A stretch of 64,000 nt of DNA. Source: an uncultured Methanomassiliicoccus sp. Lineage in GTDB: Archaea; Thermoplasmatota; Thermoplasmata; Methanomassiliicoccales; Methanomassiliicoccaceae. Below the pieces are notes generated by a model. The model did not search any database, had not been told where the DNA came from, and saw only the letters and a program-made list of their open reading frames with translations. This document shows positions 16,786 through 24,629 of this stretch, one piece after another; positions within the stretch are counted from its first letter, which is position 1; the number at the start of each line of letters is the position of its first letter. The stretch spans positions 62,001 to 126,000 of the forward strand of contig CAJKXZ010000003.1 in NCBI GenBank assembly GCA_905203995.1. Direction: 5' to 3'. The position numbers and the translations under genes are program-made.

Positions 16786-17380
16786 TCAACGCTTCTGTTT
16801 TTGTACCTCTTGCTTTTAAGACTTGTTTCTAACAATCATTCTTTTAGACAGCCTTCTGCACAACCAACACCCCGTTTGATATGCACATTCAGTGGCGGCA
16901 AGAATCTTTATAAGCGGTGCTTCACGCATCTTCTTGTGGAAAACATCGCTTGCTAAACTTCTTCTAAATACTCATTTTGACTTACAATTTAATAATCTAA
17001 AACTCACTATTTTAATGTCTAAAATGCTCTGAAAAATATGAAGTTGCAATAACCTGCTGATTATACTACTGGCTTGATTTTTACTTCCGAGTTTGTCCGA
17101 CTTTTACTTCCGAGTTTGTCCGACTTTTACTTCCGAGTTTGTCCGACTAATAAGTTAGGCTAGCATCTATCCCTCTAAACCAAACGCATTACAAAAGATT
17201 TCTTGATTGAAAAAGCTACGAGGCTATGCTGTTCAGCATCTGTATTTCTTATCTTCAAAGTTTCTCATTTCTATAGTGTGACAGACAAGACTAAATAGAC
17301 AGCTATTGTTAACTCATACAGATCGTAGCCTATGTACGACTAAGAGCAAGCGATTCTTAGATTTTGGAGATGAAGATTGA
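16786..17380. other. Gene-free AT-rich spacer
   Basis: 595 bp with no credible reading frame. It holds the three-copy 23-bp tandem repeat at 17079-17147 and an isolated TATA-like ctttataagc near 16907. I see nothing else I can support. Confidence 0.6.
17079..17147. repeat. Perfect 3 x 23-bp tandem repeat
   Basis: Three identical, directly adjacent copies of a 23-bp unit (17079-17101, 17102-17124, 17125-17147) starting TTTTACTTCC and ending TTTGTCCGAC. There are no spacers, so it is not a CRISPR array. It lies in a gene-free AT-rich spacer. Confidence 0.95.
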
Positions 17381-17599
17381 ATGAATAAGAAAATGATTGC
17401 TCCGACTTTGATAACTGTCATTCTCGTAGCATATTTTGCTTTCTTTGTATACACCTGCATCTATCTGGAACCTCCGTTCTGGTTCAGCATCGCGCTGGTC
17501 GCTTTGGCGATCTGTTTAGCGGGAATCTGCATATATGTATACATTGAAAGAATTAAAGAAATCAAAAGTGGTGTAGAAGATGATCTTGGTAACTACTGA
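17381..17599 (+). CDS. Small membrane protein, two TM helices
   Basis: 72 aa. Two hydrophobic helices (about residues 5-28 and 33-54) followed by a charged tail IERIKEIKSGVEDD. No family recognised. The start ATG follows ttttggagatgaag (GGAG). The 3' end overlaps the YbjQ-like gene by 20 nt, indicating coupling; it may anchor or accompany that protein. Confidence 0.65.
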   Translation: MNKKMIAPTLITVILVAYFAFFVYTCIYLEPPFWFSIALVALAICLAGICIYVYIERIKEIKSGVEDDLGNY

Positions 17600-17891
17600 A
17601 TATATTACAGGCAAAGAATTAGAAATGCTGGGCATGGTTAAGGGCAGCACCGTGCAGACCAAAAACCTTGGTAAAGATATTACACAGGGTTTTAAGTCAA
17701 TGGTCGGCGGAGAATTGCGTTCCTATACTGAAATGATGAATGAAGCAAGAGCTTTAGCTACTAAAAGAATGGTGGAGGAAGCCGAGGGCATGAAGGCTGA
17801 TGCAGTCATCAACATCCGCTACGCTTCTTCGACGATCACCGGCGGCGCTGCCGAAGTTATGGCTTACGGTACCGCTGTTAAATTTAAGTAA
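17580..17891 (+). CDS. YbjQ/UPF0145 family protein
   Basis: 103 aa, usual length for the family. Starts MILVTTEYITGKELEMLGMV and has the conserved EARALATKRMVEEAEGMKAD and ADAVINIRYASS blocks; the family forms pentameric rings and was once named heavy-metal-binding, but its role is unknown. It overlaps the upstream membrane-protein gene; a hairpin-T terminator follows. Confidence 0.88.
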   Translation: MILVTTEYITGKELEMLGMVKGSTVQTKNLGKDITQGFKSMVGGELRSYTEMMNEARALATKRMVEEAEGMKADAVINIRYASSTITGGAAEVMAYGTAVKFK

Positions 17892-17901
17892 GATTTTCCT
17901 G

Positions 17902-17943
17902 CTGGTTTATCACTAAGATAAGCCAGTTCTGTTTATTTTTTTG
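17902..17943 (+). terminator. Terminator after YbjQ-like gene
   Basis: Ten-pair stem CTGGTTTATC (17902-17911) with GATAAGCCAG (17917-17926), one U-G pair that is valid on the plus strand, then TTCTGTTTATTTTTTTG. Confidence 0.75.
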
Positions 17944-18007
17944 TCAAACGTCCAAATGGTCTTTGTAAACTCGGCGAAATAATTAATGCTGAAAAAATGA
18001 TGACTGC

Positions 18008-19024
18008 GTGAATAACATGCAAAAAACGGCATCTTCACTACTCGTCATTTTGGTAGTTCTTTCAGCTTTGGGCGCCACAGCGGCCATTAGTTTTTCAGAC
18101 TCGGATGCTGACGTCTCTGATTTTTCAGTAGATTATGCCGATGAGTCCCACTGGCTGGCGCTGCCGGAAGTAATTGATAAACCAGTAGACGTTTTCTATG
18201 TTTATCCGACTGTTTGGCATAAAGTCAGTGCTGATGAACCCAATATCTGCACCATTGACAATGAAACAATGCTGGCTGGTGCCCCGCAGGCTTTGGCAAC
18301 ACAGGCTACCGCTTTTGCAACCACCGGCAATATTTTTGCCCCCTATTACCGCCAGGCTGATGCTGCTTATTGTCTTTCATTAAGTTTGGAAGAGCAGACT
18401 GCTTTGCTGACGGGAGCACCTAAAGAAGATCTTTTCAACGCTCTTGATTACTACTTTGAATACTACAATGAAAATCGTCCTTTCATTTTAGCTGGGCATT
18501 CACAAGGTTCGAACATGCTGCTTTTCGTTTTATCGGAGTATATGCAGGAGCATCCTCAATGCTATGAACGAATGATCGCTGCTTATGTCGTCGGTTATTC
18601 GGTAACTGCTGATTATCTGGCAGCCAATCCACATCTGCAGTTTGCCGAGGGTGCTGATGACACAGGAGTCATTATTTCATATAATACGGAAGCTCCCGGC
18701 GTGCAGGCCGATAACCCTGTATTGCTGCCGCAGGCTCAGGTGATCAACCCGATTTCCTGGGTTCGTGATGAAACACCGGCAGCAGCCGCAGATAATTTAG
18801 GCTCCTATATTGATGGCAAATATGTCGCCAATCTGGCTGACGCCACCCTTGATCTTGAGCGGGGAGTAGTCATTTGTTCAACCGTTGATTCTGAGGAATT
18901 TTCGATAGATAACGGCATCTTCCCACCGGGTGTCTATCATGGTCAGGATTATTCCTTTTACTACTACAACCTGCGTGCTAATGCTGAATTGCGGGTATCG
19001 GCTTACTTAGGAGGTGTAGCCTGA
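18008..19024 (+). CDS. DUF3089 alpha/beta hydrolase, exported
   Basis: 338 aa. An N-terminal signal or anchor helix (residues ~7-27) is followed by the DUF3089 core: VDVFYVYPTVW, PYYRQADAAY and the nucleophile elbow AGHSQGSNML near residue 163. Predicted esterase- or lipase-like hydrolase acting outside the membrane; substrate unknown. The start may be GTG at 18008, with an ATG four codons in. A strong terminator follows. Confidence 0.82.
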   Translation: MNNMQKTASSLLVILVVLSALGATAAISFSDSDADVSDFSVDYADESHWLALPEVIDKPVDVFYVYPTVWHKVSADEPNICTIDNETMLAGAPQALATQATAFATTGNIFAPYYRQADAAYCLSLSLEEQTALLTGAPKEDLFNALDYYFEYYNENRPFILAGHSQGSNMLLFVLSEYMQEHPQCYERMIAAYVVGYSVTADYLAANPHLQFAEGADDTGVIISYNTEAPGVQADNPVLLPQAQVINPISWVRDETPAAAADNLGSYIDGKYVANLADATLDLERGVVICSTVDSEEFSIDNGIFPPGVYHGQDYSFYYYNLRANAELRVSAYLGGVA

Positions 19025-19046
19025 AGAAACAGAGTAAGCAATTCTT

Positions 19047-19088
19047 GGCTATTCTAAACTCCTGGTTTAGTTTAGCCGGACTTTTTTT
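19047..19088 (+). terminator. Terminator after DUF3089 gene
   Basis: GGCTA...TAGCC with inner CTAAAC/GTTTAG (19047-19077), then GGACTTTTTTT. Lies 22 bp past the stop. Confidence 0.8.
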
Positions 19089-19215
19089 AATATGAAAATG
19101 CGACAGTTGATTTTCTCTCTTTTTCATATTTTACATACTTCTGAATTAACGCAATCTTAGCTGTTGCACTTGGACTAATTTAAATTAATAAAAAGTGTTT
19201 AAGGTATTGTTATTG

Positions 19216-19938
19216 ATGAAGACCGTCATCCTGTGTCCTCGGCAACTGGTGGACTCTCATGCTCTGAAGATCTTGACCGAAGCGACTCACGGCTCCATCC
19301 ATAAAACGATTGGCAGGAAAACTCTGAAGAGCTATGATCAATACAAATCAGCCTTTATTGTCTATCAATATCCTCTCGATCATCTCAATGAAGATTTTTT
19401 GAGTTTTTGCAAATTAAACAAAGAACTTACAAAGAGGGCTGTCTTAGTCATCAATCTACCAACGCCTTATGTAGAAGAGCTCGGTGCAGAACATTTTTCC
19501 GAACTCGTATCCCAACTAAGAAGATCCTTGCAGGCAGAAGACTTCTTTGACTTTGAATCTGAGACAACAATGATTTTCAACACCCTCGTCGACAAACAAC
19601 TTCAAAACGAGTGTGCAGGATGCCTAGGCATTGCACTAGCACCTTCACTCACTCGTCAGGTCTGGAAGAATTCGCATTGCCTCTTGATTTTCTCACCGGT
19701 TTCAGAACTATTTGAACACATGAGTTCTTTTAAAGCAAATCTAAGCATTACTGCTGGCCTTATCGCTGTCCCGCTGGGAGCATTGACTTTCTATGCGGGT
19801 GTAGTGATTTATAACGTACCAACAGCCTTTGGTACTGCTTGTGCTATGATTGGTGGCGGACCCCTGCTCGCTTACATCGGTCTGCGCAGCAGAAAATATC
19901 CTCGATGGCTGAAAACCTCTGTTAATAATCAAAATTAA
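19216..19938 (+). CDS. Hypothetical protein with C-terminal membrane hairpin
   Basis: 240 aa from ATG 19216. N-terminal ~170 residues look like an alpha/beta soluble domain (MKTVILCPRQ, SAFIVYQYP, AVLVINLP, HCLLIFSP strands); two hydrophobic helices follow (about residues 176-198 and 202-222) with a basic tail. I recognise no family. A GTG at 19195 is in frame, but a TATA-like tttaaatta at 19178-19186 predicts an RNA start close to the ATG. Confidence 0.6.
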   Translation: MKTVILCPRQLVDSHALKILTEATHGSIHKTIGRKTLKSYDQYKSAFIVYQYPLDHLNEDFLSFCKLNKELTKRAVLVINLPTPYVEELGAEHFSELVSQLRRSLQAEDFFDFESETTMIFNTLVDKQLQNECAGCLGIALAPSLTRQVWKNSHCLLIFSPVSELFEHMSSFKANLSITAGLIAVPLGALTFYAGVVIYNVPTAFGTACAMIGGGPLLAYIGLRSRKYPRWLKTSVNNQN

Positions 19939-20280
19939 CTCATCGCTAGGTTTTATCGGTAGCCAGTACCACTTTTGTAGCAAATCCACGTGTAAAGCAT
20001 CATTTTGAAACTGTTTGTTGACAGCAGCGATCACGTCATTTCTTTTGAAATGATTAGCCTTTGGTAGATGCAAATCGGCGTCTACCATATACGTTCCATC
20101 AACCAGCTGTAAACCATCTAGATTTGAATGGGCAAAGCACATTTGTTTATTTTTAAAAGAAAATTCAGATGCGTTCTCATCATCTATATCATAGTCAGCA
20201 GTTACGTCTTCATTTATTTTTATTGGTTTAGATAACATCAGCAGCAGCAAAACAAGTTCATTTATCAATTCGGTTTTCAT
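19741..20280 (-). CDS. Hypothetical protein (3' part doubtful)
   Basis: Frame of 179 codons starting MKTELINELVLLLLML, with a strong ribosome site (GGGAGGAAT) seven bases before the ATG, so the 5' part is likely translated. The last ~66 codons run antisense through the convergent gene at 19216-19938 and look unstructured (NHSTSSTKG), and the frame closes on TAG, a codon otherwise unused as a stop in this window. The true 3' end may therefore have been lost or moved. The N-terminal ~110 residues contain no motif I recognise. Confidence 0.42.
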   Translation of the reverse strand: MKTELINELVLLLLMLSKPIKINEDVTADYDIDDENASEFSFKNKQMCFAHSNLDGLQLVDGTYMVDADLHLPKANHFKRNDVIAAVNKQFQNDALHVDLLQKWYWLPIKPSDELILIINRGFQPSRIFSAAQTDVSEQGSATNHSTSSTKGCWYVINHYTRIESQCSQRDSDKASSNA

Positions 20281-20639
20281 TTTTTATTCCTCCCGCGTGT
20301 CTTTACTCGAGCACGCGCGTTACCCCTATTATCGCAAGCATATATCAACACTTTTTTTGAGACATTTCTCATAAATATGTATAATTAAACTGAAAAAAAT
20401 ATAAACGCTAAACCAGATATTAATTACATCATCGTCATTTAATCATGATTTAGGTGTGGCAAAAAGATAGCTTTAAAAAGGAACCTTTTTAGAAACTGCT
20501 GAAAACCAGCCATTTTTGCTTAAAATCCTTAACAAAATGCTCACAAATGAGCAGTCTTGAGAAGAAATGAAATTATGCAGTAATACTGCAATCAGCTATT
20601 TTGATTCATATTAAAATGTCACTTTGGCAGTGCTTGTTC
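20281..20639. other. Gene-free spacer
   Basis: AT-rich, no credible frame. Small stems such as GCTCA-caaa-TGAGC near 20540 and AAAAAGG/CCTTTTT near 20480 are visible, but nothing I can name. Confidence 0.5.
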
Positions 20640-21031
20640 AAGCTGCGCCACATATTAGAATCTCGTAAGCTTCCCGCTGCCAGTGCTAGCTGATGCGGGT
20701 TTCCTGACACCGTTGCGGAACATCTCATCCAATCTTGATTATGATCCGCCACCCGCTTGCCTTTCACAGATGGCGGCAAGTATGGCGCCGCCGTATCCCC
20801 GGCGGCGCCGATCCTCTTCGACCGCTAGCTGAGTTGCACGATCTTGGAGGTCTTCAAAAGGCCGGCAAAACCGCAATCATCAGCGAAAGCCGGAATTGCG
20901 ACCGTGCCTGTTTCATCAGCCAACAAGGCGGCGAACGGCCGCCGCTCATTGGTGAAAAAGGCCCGCTGGTACCGGGCCCTTAGTTGAGCAAGATCTTTTG
21001 CTACGGTAACTTTTTCAGCCTTTAACATCAA
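20640..21031 (-). pseudogene. Decayed GNAT acetyltransferase
   Basis: On the minus strand a frame from 21031 reads MMLKAEKVTVAKDLAQLRAR and RRPFAALLADETGTVA, like the start of a GNAT acetyltransferase, and stops at TAG (20825). About 20 bp further, in another frame, RGYGGAILAAICERQAGG matches the acetyl-CoA binding signature (R/Q-x-x-G-x-G/A), then stops. A third frame gives REAYEILICG, like the C-terminal GRxLYEKLGF block. At least two frameshifts are needed to join them, so the gene is dead. It starts across the MATE stop codon, so it was once the third gene of that operon. Confidence 0.6.
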
Positions 21032-22389
21032 CAGTCGCCTCTTTCTTTATTGATCGTCAAGATGCGATAGTCTTTTTGTTTCAGGGTATTCACCGCCACC
21101 AGGGCAGCGATCGCGCTGAGGATACCGGCGGCAAAAGGCATCAGCCAGACGCCGTTAAGCCCTAAACTGGGAACCATTAGTGCCAGACAAATCGTGGGGA
21201 ACACGATCGTTCCGAGCAGTGAGACGGCCAGTGAACGCCCCGGATGTTCCAGAGCGGTTAGATAGCCGGAGAGGCAGCCATCGACCCAGTTCACCAGATA
21301 GGCAAAGGCGTAGAGGCTCATGGCAGTCATGCTCATCGTTAAAAGTGCACTGTCATCCGGCTGTACAAACAGCGGAACGACTAGACCTCCACCGTAGCGC
21401 ATGAAGAAGAAAGCAAGCAGCGAAAGTAACGCAGCCGCGACAATAATCCTCTTCTGCAGCGCTTTCACCCGTTTCTGCAGACCGGCGCCGTAGTAGTAGC
21501 TGATAGCCGGTTGCAGAGAGGAAACCATGCCGAAAATCAGCATGTTCACGATATTGTCGGCATACATCACCACCGAAATGGCCGCCACGGCCGTGGTCCC
21601 GCCGATCGCCAGTAGAATGGCATTGATTATAATCGACATAGTGGAACCGGCAATGCTGCTGAAAAATTCAGAGGAACCGTTAGCCAGCAGTTTCATAAAC
21701 TGTGACGGGGAAATATTCCCGTGGGTAAAGTGCAGATCCAGTTTTTTATGGAGGAAAGGCGCCAGGGAAAGCACGGTACCCAGCGTCATGCTGAGACAGC
21801 TTGCTAACGCTGCTGACCAGACACCCTGCTTCCAGACGACAATCAGCAGGAAATCGAGGATGATGTTCAGCACGGAAGTGAAGACAATGATCGCCATGCT
21901 GTATTTTTCTTTACCACAGATACGCAGATAGTTATCCGTAGCGAAGAACAGCATGACGCCAGGCGCGAAAATCGCATAAACACAGAGATACTCCTGGGCA
22001 TACTGAAGCACCAGCGCTTCGGCACCCATCAGTTCTAAAAGGGGCCCGCCTAACAGGAAACCAACGATCCCGATGAGAATCGAAATGAGAAAAATCACTT
22101 TCAGACAGAAGCTAAACGTCTGATTGGCATCTTTGTGCTTCCCCTGTCCAAGAAACATCGATATTCGAACTGATGAACCCACGGCGATCATATCTGCCAG
22201 GGAAAAAGCAATCAGCGTAAAGGGCATAATTAGATTGACAGCCGCCAGTGCCTCGCTGCCAATAAAGTGGCCGACGAAAATACCGTCGGCGATGGCATAA
22301 CTGGCACTTACGATCATGCCGATCATGGCCGGTATTGCGCAGCGGAAGAATAGTTTGGTCGGTGGTAAAGTAACAAAATGCTCGTTCAT
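21028..22389 (-). CDS. MATE family multidrug/sodium efflux protein
   Basis: 453 aa, typical length, with twelve hydrophobic segments and the family features ADGIFVGHFIGSEALAAVN near residue 31 and YYYGAG near 284. It exports organic cations or drugs in exchange for Na+ or H+. Second gene of a two-gene unit: its ATG lies 2 bp after the marR stop. Confidence 0.9.
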   Translation of the reverse strand: MNEHFVTLPPTKLFFRCAIPAMIGMIVSASYAIADGIFVGHFIGSEALAAVNLIMPFTLIAFSLADMIAVGSSVRISMFLGQGKHKDANQTFSFCLKVIFLISILIGIVGFLLGGPLLELMGAEALVLQYAQEYLCVYAIFAPGVMLFFATDNYLRICGKEKYSMAIIVFTSVLNIILDFLLIVVWKQGVWSAALASCLSMTLGTVLSLAPFLHKKLDLHFTHGNISPSQFMKLLANGSSEFFSSIAGSTMSIIINAILLAIGGTTAVAAISVVMYADNIVNMLIFGMVSSLQPAISYYYGAGLQKRVKALQKRIIVAAALLSLLAFFFMRYGGGLVVPLFVQPDDSALLTMSMTAMSLYAFAYLVNWVDGCLSGYLTALEHPGRSLAVSLLGTIVFPTICLALMVPSLGLNGVWLMPFAAGILSAIAALVAVNTLKQKDYRILTINKERGDC

Positions 22390-22391
22390 AG

Positions 22392-22838
22392 TTACACTTT
22401 TCTCCCTAAGACCGGGGCAAGTGCTTCGGCAAAGTATTCAGCAAATTGAACAAAAGCAGTTACAAACTCCGCAGAATATTCGGCTGTGGTTTTTGCCATG
22501 GCTTTCTGTTCCGCTTCCGCCACAACCTTCAAAACTTGGTCGGCATAGGCTCTGCCCTGCTCTGTCAGGCAAACCGCTTTTTCGCGGTTCCCCAGAGCCG
22601 TCAGTGTTACATAACCCGCTTCAACACATTCCTTGACTACCGTATTGATTGTAGTCCGCGGGATTAGCCAGTCTTCGCAGATTTGTTTTTGTGAATGTTG
22701 CTCGCCGTCGGCCAGGGCATACATCAACGCAAAAGTGTTGAGCTTCATTCCCTGATTGCGGGAAGCGAGATAATACAGCCCGTCAATTTTGTTGATGGCG
22801 ATCATCAGCCGACGGATATCATCATGTGATTGCGTCAT
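22392..22838 (-). CDS. MarR family transcriptional regulator
   Basis: 148 aa from ATG 22838, which has a GAGGAG ribosome site; the frame is open 24 codons further upstream, through the operator, and is unlikely to be used. Winged-helix segment SQKQICEDWLIPRTTINTVV and wing LTALGNREKAVCLTEQG are clear. It probably represses itself and the MATE gene through the palindromes at 22857-22893. Confidence 0.87.
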   Translation of the reverse strand: MTQSHDDIRRLMIAINKIDGLYYLASRNQGMKLNTFALMYALADGEQHSQKQICEDWLIPRTTINTVVKECVEAGYVTLTALGNREKAVCLTEQGRAYADQVLKVVAEAEQKAMAKTTAEYSAEFVTAFVQFAEYFAEALAPVLGRKV

Positions 22839-22856
22839 TACTACTCCTCGTGTATA

Positions 22857-22893
22857 ATCCGAATTCGTATCAAGTATAATACGATTTCGTATT
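22857..22893. promoter_or_regulatory. Twin palindromic operator of marR-MATE
   Basis: Site 1 ATCCGAATTCGTAT (22857-22870) and site 2 AATACGATTTCGTATT (22878-22893, arms AATACGA/TCGTATT) lie just upstream of marR around a TATA-like stretch (aagtataata). Spacing of about 21-22 bp between centres puts them on the same DNA face. Confidence 0.6.
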
Positions 22894-22910
22894 TTGTTCA
22901 CGCTTGACAT

Positions 22911-23673
22911 GATGTTCGCTGCGCTTCCGCTACCTGCTACTTCTAACCTAAAAAGACTCCTTTACTGTGCAGGCGTAAGGGCGCTTCCGTTGCTTCTCGT
23001 AAGCGTATCTTTGCTTCTTAGCCGCCGCCTTTTCGTTGTTTTACGAAACCCTCTTTGCTTGCGCCCGCACGGAAATTTTTAGCTCCTAAAACGGTCCGTT
23101 TTTACCCCTCTCCGCTGCAGAGACCTTTGCAAAATTTTCTTCGTTTTTGACGATTTTTCCTGCAGGCGGAGCTCTACCGTTTACCGCCGCAGAATTCGGC
23201 GGGGACTTGCGCGCGCGGGCGTCCTGCGCGCGAGTATAAGGAGCTCTGCAAAACGTGAAAAAAGTGCAAAATCGCGTATATAAACTTCCACCAGATCTTC
23301 TATTTAATAATTACTCTTTTTATTATTAAATATATTCTTCATCAATTATTGTCACACTCTAGATACAATATTGTTTTTTATCGAAGCAATATTTAATTAA
23401 TGACAACTGCGATATATCTAGCATGAGACCAGCTTGCTTTTTGGTAAAGTCTAACTGCTTAACATGAAGTACTTTTACACACCTCTGATCAAGATTTATA
23501 TACTCTTGAGGATATTCTCAACTTGCTTGTTTAAACTTGCAAATTTGACAAGCCTCTTTGTTTTGTTAAAGAATAGAATGAAGAGCAATCCGTGCATTTT
23601 TGATGTACGCGGCAAGACATACGAACGCAGAAAAAACCACCATTGTAATAAATTGGTTTAAAGGAGGAATTGT
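22911..23673. other. Long spacer with GC-rich hairpin cluster
   Basis: No convincing gene in 760 bp. The first ~350 bp are unusually GC-rich in patches and carry AAAACGG-T-CCGTTTT (near 23087), CCGCCG/CGGCGG (23184-23202) and a ten-pair stem 23210-23232 (CGCGCGCGGG with CTGCGCGCG) that includes a G-U pair valid on the plus strand. From ~23275 the sequence is AT-rich, with a strong TATA (cgcgtatataaac, ~23272) pointing right. This could be an RNA gene or relic DNA; I cannot decide. Confidence 0.4.
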
Positions 23674-23928
23674 ATGGAAAATGTCCTGCAGAGCGAGCAG
23701 AGCTGCTGTCCGCCGAACGTGAAAACTTTGCTGAACAATCAACAACGAGTAACGCATAATGCCTGTCGTTATTCTTGTCAATTATGTGTAACCGCTCATG
23801 ACTTCACACAGCGTAGTGCGTTACACAATCATCTCGAGGATGTTCATCATCTTTATGGACAGGAAGCGACAGAAATTCTCGACATGTTATGCAGCATAGC
23901 CGAGGCCAACGCGGCAGAGTTTGATTAA
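23674..23928 (+). CDS. Small C2H2 zinc-finger protein
   Basis: 84 aa. A single zinc finger is formed by C35-x2-C38 and His at 51/53 and 58/59 in YSCQLCVTAHDFTQRSALHN. The remainder is a polar N-terminus and a short acidic helix. Small single-finger proteins are common in archaea and often bind DNA or proteins; the target is unknown. An excellent ribosome site (AAAGGAGGAATTGT) precedes the ATG. Confidence 0.72.
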   Translation: MENVLQSEQSCCPPNVKTLLNNQQRVTHNACRYSCQLCVTAHDFTQRSALHNHLEDVHHLYGQEATEILDMLCSIAEANAAEFD

Positions 23929-24477
23929 GCAGTAAAACTGCTTGTAGCCGACTGAACAATCAACATCAACTCGCTTTTAACATATCTAAACAAGGGCTTT
24001 CAAAAGCAAAGCTAAAGAGTGCAAGAACACACGCGCTCTTTTTTCTTTCTTTTAGCATCATGGTTGTTTAACGCTTATCCCTCACCTTGGCAGATGGCAA
24101 ACACCGTGCGAATAGTTTTGTTCATTTCTTATGCGGCAGCAATCACCGCTGCGACGAAGGAAACACTCCTGCAAAATGAAGATGATGAAGCACTCCGCAG
24201 TCTCAATAAGTGATAGAAGACAAACAAATGCTCAAATCGCTGACATTAACCAACAAAAATTTTCGATAAATATGCAGAATAAGAAGACCAAATCACGGCT
24301 GAAATAAAAATCACACAACGCCAACGCAAGCTGGTAAAATCTTGAGCGACGGCAAGTTCAAAAATTTACAGCTAGCTTACAAGAGCTCAGAAAAAACAAG
24401 CACTTTCAGAGGGAAAAAATAAACCCCTTTCAAGGGGAAGTTTCAAATACTATCTATCTATGATACTTTAGTTACAT
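23929..24477. other. Spacer with one weak small reading frame
   Basis: Mostly AT-rich. A 64-codon frame (24019-24213, GTG start, about two hydrophobic stretches, TGA stop) could encode a tiny membrane protein, but the ribosome site is poor and no family is recognised. An AAAGGGG-type inverted repeat (aaaccccttt caaggggaa) lies at 24421-24439, before the initiator tRNA. Confidence 0.35.
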
Positions 24478-24552
24478 AGCGGGGTAGGGTAGCCAGGATA
24501 TCCCGTCGGGCTCATAACCCGGAGACCGGTCGTTCAAATCGACTCCCCGCTA
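24478..24552 (+). tRNA. Initiator tRNA-Met (anticodon CAT)
   Basis: Acceptor AGCGGGG pairs CCCCGCT; the anticodon stem ends in three G-C pairs (GGG-CTCATAA-CCC), the mark of an initiator tRNA; the D arm GTAGCCAGGATATCC is the conserved archaeal form. Discriminator A is present, and CCA is not encoded. A CTTTTT run follows. Confidence 0.95.
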
Positions 24553-24629
24553 CTTTTTATATTCTCAATATCAAGTATCTTTTTACCAGCGAAAGATATA
24601 AAATAGCGTGGATACACACTCCTGCTGTA

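Noticed and set aside
17079..17147. CRISPR array
   Set aside because: Repeat copies abut with no spacers and no cas genes are near. The same holds for 40539-40598.
20825..20827. TAG read as pyrrolysine in the GNAT remnant
   Set aside because: Continuing the same frame past TAG gives no GNAT sequence; the CoA-binding loop is in another frame.
20735..20983. 82-codon plus-strand frame
   Set aside because: Antisense to the GNAT remnant.
23464..23661. 65-codon frame upstream of the zinc-finger gene
   Set aside because: No ribosome site and low-complexity Leu/Ile/Phe composition from AT-rich DNA.
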